Shown piece by piece: positions 59,191 through 64,000 of a stretch of DNA of 64,000 nt (position 1 is its first letter; each line of letters opens with the position of its first letter). Location of the stretch: contig JANTQA010000047.1 of the NCBI GenBank assembly GCA_027625915.1, positions 7,874,001 through 7,938,000 of the forward strand, written 5' to 3'. The notes under the pieces are model-generated. The model was given only the letters and a program-made list of their open reading frames with translations. It made no database searches and was not told the DNA's origin. This DNA is from Anaeramoeba flamelloides. Lineage: Eukaryota; Metamonada; Anaeramoebidae. The translations under genes and the position numbers were made by a program.

Positions 59191-61269
59191 CTTTTGCAAA
59201 AAAAAACAAAAGAAAAGCTTATTGAAAAACAAAAAGAAAAACAAAAAATTTTCAAAATTAGAAAAAAGGAATTTGATTAAAAATTTAAAAATATTTTTTT
59301 GTTTAGAATCTGGAATAAATCCTCAAAATAACTAACTTTCACAGTATAAAGTAAGTCAAAAATTTTGAAAAATAGTTTAGATCTAAAAAAAAATAAATTT
59401 ATTTAGTGAATAATACTAAATTAAACTCAGAAAATACGTTCTATTTCTTCAATACAAGGGTACCTTTTTGACTGAAAAATAGTTCATTTTAATTATTTTT
59501 CTTATTCTTCTATTATTTTGGAATCTTTTCTCAAATTATCCACCCAAATAAAAAAATTCAAAATAAAAAACAAAACAATTTATTATCATGTTTTTATTTT
59601 CTAACAATCACTTTGTTATTACCCAAATTTGGTATTAAGAATAAAAGAATTTTTATTGTTTGAAAGTCATATAAAAGGGAATTAATTATTGTTTGAAAAC
59701 TGACAAATCAATATTGTATAGTCAAATATCATATTCCATCTATGGAAGTTAATCTAAAAAGTTGAATAATAACAAGGTGATTTTTTAACCCATGAAACAC
59801 TATGAGATGCTATTTATTTTTCGAACTCAGGATCTAACTTAATATAAAACAAAACAAACATCAAACAAACAAAAACAACTCAGACTACTTTGCGATTTTT
59901 AATGGTACTTTAAAGATCTTGCCCGTAAAAGATTTTTTTTTCTGGATGTAGTTATTGAAAACATAGAATTTAAATATAAGACCCCCCCCTATTTATTTTA
60001 AGGATAAAACTTACTTTAAATCACCCCGAGACAAACTGAATCGTCTATATTTTTAACAGGATCTACAACCTCTTTTATTTCATATTTGGTTAGAAACAAC
60101 TAAATGAAATCAAACATAAAACTCCGCATCTATTAAGTGTCTTAAGAGTGACTAATTTTGAATCATTCCTCCAAAAATTCTTAACTTGACAGAGGAAAAA
60201 AAAAATGTATCTTTCTTAAATTTTTTTTAAAAGTGTATTAAAATTTTTTACCCCTTTGAAATTCCTAATAAATACTTTTTTTCAATGTTTCTTCTTTGAA
60301 AAAATAGTATAGTATATATATATATATAATGAGAGAATGATTAAAAAAAGATATTGGTCTAGTTTAAAACAAAAAAAACTGTTTAATATTTTACATTTAT
60401 TTTTTACAAAGAAATAGAAAAATTTTTAATTTTCACAATTTACCAAAATTATCAAGAACTTTCTCTTTTTATCTTTTATTGAACAAATAATTCGATAAAA
60501 CTATCCTAATTATTTTTTTTTCAAGATCAAAAACCCTTGGTATCAGCTATCTTTTACTATTCATACAATATTAGAAAATGAATAGCAAAATTAGTTAATG
60601 TCTTGGAAAAAAAACTTTAAATAACATTTTTATTGTAAAATTTATTTTAATGAAATACTTTGTATTTTACCATAATATACATCAATATAAGAAGATCAAA
60701 AAAAATTACAAACTTTTTTATAATAACCTACTGATTTCCAAAAATCTTTTAATGATAACATAAGTGTTATTTTAAACTTCCAGATTTCTAATCTCTTTCC
60801 TTTCCACATTTTATATAAAATTTTATTTGTAGAATTCCACAAATAAAGAGTCAGCATTTAAAAAAAATATGTAAGAAATTCATCTAAAAACTTACCAAAT
60901 TTCTGTCTCTAATATCCATATCTATTAATTGTCATACTAAAACTACATAAATAGACTTAAAAGAGTGATAATTTAATTAAGTTTGTTAATATTTAAAATT
61001 TGGTTTTTTTTCAAAAATTTTGTGGAATTTTGGTAAAATCATTTTCTTTCGTCCAAATTCAGAATTTATCTTAAAAATGTCTGAAAATCAATAACCTCTT
61101 TCTACACTTACTTTCGATATAACTATCAAAATATTCTAGAATTGACTACAGGAACATGAAAACTACTTTCAGACAAAGTCCAAATTTAAGTGTACAAAGA
61201 TGTAAAATAATAAATTTTTTATATCAATCTTTTTTTATTTTGACAATTCTGAAAAGTTTTTGATATCAT

Positions 61270-61827
61270 TTAAGGTTTACAATCCTTGAAATTTGAAAAA
61301 ATATTATCTTGTGCAGGATGTAGTGAGTTGTTAATTTGGTTCTTAATTGATCGATCTTGTTTTTGGTATGGGTTTTAATAGTGGTTCAAAATATCAATTT
61401 TTGACAATTTATTTTTTTTTTTTTTCAGAAAATATGAATTGGAGGGTGTAAAATAAATTGGTGGGTGTTTAAGAAAAAATGTGATTTGTGGGTTGTTGAT
61501 TGAAATTTTTAATTATATTTGGTTTTATTGGTATCTTTTAAAAACTTTTTTTTTTTTATTAAGTTAATTGATAAAAAAATAAATCAAGATTCTTTTCTAA
61601 AACCCAAAAATCAAAATTTATTCTTAAACACCCACCAATCTATTAACCTTACACTCTTAAATTCAGATTTTGGAAAAAAAAAAAATAAATTGTCAACAAT
61701 TGCCATTTTGAACCACTATTAAAATCCATACCAAGTACAAGATCAATGAGTTAAGAAACAAATTATCAGCTCACTACACCCTACACAAGATAATCTTTTT
61801 GCAAATTTCAGGGATTGTAATCATTAA
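61270..61827. mobile_element. Family A foldback element, copy 3
   Basis: 558 bp; left end TTAAGGTTTACAATCC, right end GGATTGTAATCATTAA. Arms carry ATCGATCTTGTTTTTGGTATG and a matching complement near 61735-61765. Confidence 0.8.
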
Positions 61828-62376
61828 TGTTGTTATAATTCTGAAAAAACTGGCAAAAAAAAAGAATAATTGATAATCTTTTGTATTTTCTTTCACAAAA
61901 ATCTTGTAACCTTTTTGTTCTATTTGCAGCATTGGATTTCAGTTTTCACAATACACAAAATTCGGATAGACCTTAAAAAATTCAGATCATATTTTCCAAA
62001 ATCTCAAGTAAATGTTTATTGCATTTTTGTCAATCAAACTTACCCTTAAAAAAATGGATAAAAGAAAATAAAAATCTTGTTAACATAATTAGAAACTTGT
62101 GTGTTCCCCTTTCTAATTGAAACACCTCTTTTTATTAAAATATCTGACAAAATCAATGAAAGGTGAAATTTTTAAAAGGGCGGGTGTTAAATTTTTTCAG
62201 GTTCAAATTATCTTTAAAAAAAGTAAAAGGAAATGTTAATGATATAAAAGAAGAGTTACTGGATCAAAAAACATCACCCTAAGGAAGTATTTCCCCAATA
62301 AATAAAGGAGAAATAAAAAAATCGAAAACGAAAATTTTCATTTCTTTTCTTTTTTCCGTTTGTTATTGTTCATAAA

Positions 62377-63931
62377 ATGAATATTCCACCAAAAAAACTT
62401 TTGCTTGGCTCACTTTTAGTTGGTTCTGTTGGGGCAGTTTGCTATGATGTAGCTTATCATCTTTTTCATTCAGAAGATCAAATCTCTCAATATCAAAAAC
62501 AATACCTAAACGAAAAAGATGATGAAAAAAAAATCAAAATCCTTTCACAACTGAACCAATCCTTAAACAACCACGATCTTGCCCAGAGCAAAGTACCTTT
62601 CACTTCAAAAAAACTGATTCCCTCTCTCTTAGAAACTCTCGAAAAAGAGACAATTGATCCCCAAACGCAAACAGTTTTAATTGAAATTATGAAAAAAATT
62701 TCTTGTGAAAGTAAACTCTTATTACCCTCAGTTTCTCTCTTATTTTTTTTTAAACCTAAAACACAAACCCAATCTTTCTTAAAAAATCCAAAAAATCAAA
62801 AAACACAAAAAACAAAAAACAAAAAAAATTTACTCATTTGCTTTATCATACTTAGAACGGTTTTGTAAAAACTTTTTCAGATTAAACGGATTTAAAATCA
62901 TTTTCAAATATCTCAAAAGTCACTTCAGTGATTGTGTAGTTCTTCTTACAAATGTAATCAAATTCGAAAAAAAACGAGCAACAAAGGTCTTGTTCAATGA
63001 AGGCTATTATCCCATTTTAATTAAAAACTTGAGAAATACAAAGAATACCAAACAGTATTCAATAATTTTGGAAAGCTTAACGTGGTCGTGTGAATACAGT
63101 AGCGACGTTGTAACATTTCTATATGAAGAAGGGATTATTGAATTGTTAATTGAATTGTTTCAAAAATACTATGACGGGCATGCGTCTCAAAACCATTCTA
63201 AAGAAATGTCTCTAATTTGCTCCTTATTTAAAGACATTTGCGAAAGCCACAAAGAGGCACGCCAAACCTTTGCCGAAAATGAAGAAATCATTCCCAATTT
63301 GTTACACCTGATTGAAAGTGAAAGTGAAATCGAGGAGCTCAAGGATGAAGAGCCCGAATCCTATTACACCCTCCGTAGCGACATTTTGTTATTTTTGTCT
63401 GGCTTGCTGGAATCCGAGGAATGTAGCAAGATCATCTTTCAAAAGGAGAACCCTTTAGCTTTTGCCTTTGATCAGTGCCTTGGGTCTCAAGAAGACCTGA
63501 ACTTAATTTATGCAGCTTTAACGTTTATTTCAACGTGTACACAATTAAGCCTGTATAAGGACGAAATCGTTGCAACAAAGGAGCACACCAAACAAATCAT
63601 TGACCTTTTGGAAATCGGCAATTTAAAAATTCTTTCCTTAATTGTTAAAACTTTGAAATTCTTATCGGTTTCTGTAACTTTAAACAACCCCGTGCCTGTG
63701 GGACCAATGATCGAGCTTGAAATAATTAAAAAAATTCTGCCTCTGTTGAAAATTGCACACACAGACAAAGAATCTTGCGATATTGTTTCCAATTCAATCG
63801 TGGTTATTGGGAACTGTTGTTTGCCATCTGAAGAGGCAAGAAAGCAAGTGAGAGAACTTAATGTTGTTCAAAAAATGGTTGGTTTGCTGGACGCAAAAGA
63901 CGATAAAATTAGAATCAACTCTGCATTTTCT
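62377..63931 (+). CDS. Membrane-anchored armadillo-repeat protein (3' end beyond window)
   Basis: Exon 1 is 62377-62710 and exon 2 is 62856-63931, joined in phase 1 across a 145 bp GTAAAC...TTAG intron. The join rebuilds an armadillo helix: IEIMKKISCE|KRFCKNFFRLNGFKIIF. At 63932 a GTAATT donor begins an intron that runs out of the window, so the C-terminus is missing after about 470 residues. Residues ~6-25 (KLLLGSLLVGSVGAVCYDVA) form a hydrophobic N-terminal signal anchor with basic residues before it. The rest is alpha-solenoid with ARM-like repeats (NLRNTKNTKQYSIILESLTW, SDILLFLSGLLESEE and similar). ARM proteins with this kind of anchor occur on mitochondrial outer or ER membranes; the location is inference. 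Without splicing, exon 1 would run 158 bases into the intron and stop at 62868. Confidence 0.8.
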
Positions 63932-64000
63932 GTAATTATCTTTTTCATTTTTCTTTTTTTTTTATTGATTTTTTTTTGGAATATTTTTTTTGTTATTTTG

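Larger units (their letters stand above)
57970..62376. other. Spacer between U3 and the ARM-repeat gene
   Basis: A/T-rich with K6 plus its M insert and A3. No gene seen. Confidence 0.6.

Noticed and set aside
1-64000. Virus-derived, LTR, LINE or Polinton element, tRNA, rRNA or CRISPR array
   Set aside because: Looked for reverse-transcriptase, integrase, transposase and capsid motifs in the open frames, tRNA T-loop signatures on both strands and spaced direct repeats. None was found by eye.

Overview
The window is nuclear DNA of a eukaryote with a very A+T-rich genome. Coding exons stand out as islands of normal composition in long A/T-rich spacers full of A and T runs. Introns are GT-AG; 3' splice sites usually read (A/T)ATAG or TTAG. 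Every complete reading frame ends in TAA and the standard code works throughout. Low-complexity Asn, Gln, Glu and Lys tracts, an RGS coiled-coil protein and an EML/HELP-WD40 protein suggest a free-living, probably amoeboid or flagellate protist. An Anaeramoeba-like or dictyostelid-like organism would fit, but the sequence does not settle it.

Genes, left to right: an RGS-domain coiled-coil protein (+, about 3553-5279, 5' end missing); a P-loop nucleoside/nucleotide kinase (+, 10237-10944, 2 exons); exportin-1/CRM1 (+, 14777-22873, 4 exons, one intron of 3.9 kb); an SH3-helical adaptor with a possible GAT-like bundle and PPPY tail (-, 26175-29295, 5 exons, all introns in phase 1); an Arg/Asn/Gln-rich coiled-coil protein (+, 34409-35425); an EML-type protein with an acidic, then basic, then RG-repeat N-terminus (+, 44517-50302, 2 exons split by a 3.1 kb intron); SEC61 gamma (-, 56860-57185, 2 exons); a U3 snoRNA (+, about 57752-57969); and the 5' part of a membrane-anchored armadillo-repeat protein (+, 62377 to beyond the window). 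Several exons were recovered by splicing and are too short or too open-ended to show up as ordinary ORFs.

The genes are unlinked housekeeping and signalling functions: nuclear export, ER translocation, rRNA processing, microtubule binding, G-protein signalling and dNTP salvage. They do not form one pathway.

Most of the non-coding DNA consists of short foldback or inverted-repeat elements resembling MITEs. I distinguish about a dozen families (called A to N here), each with 1-6 copies in the window. Examples are a ~560 bp family bounded by TTAA, a ~240 bp TACTGATAAATTC family, a ~465-475 bp TGATCAAAATAATG family, a ~535 bp family with another element nested inside it, and a ~205 bp near-perfect palindrome that also sits in the CRM1 intron. 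No element carries a recognisable transposase, reverse transcriptase, integrase or capsid gene. No tRNA, CRISPR array or virus copy was seen.
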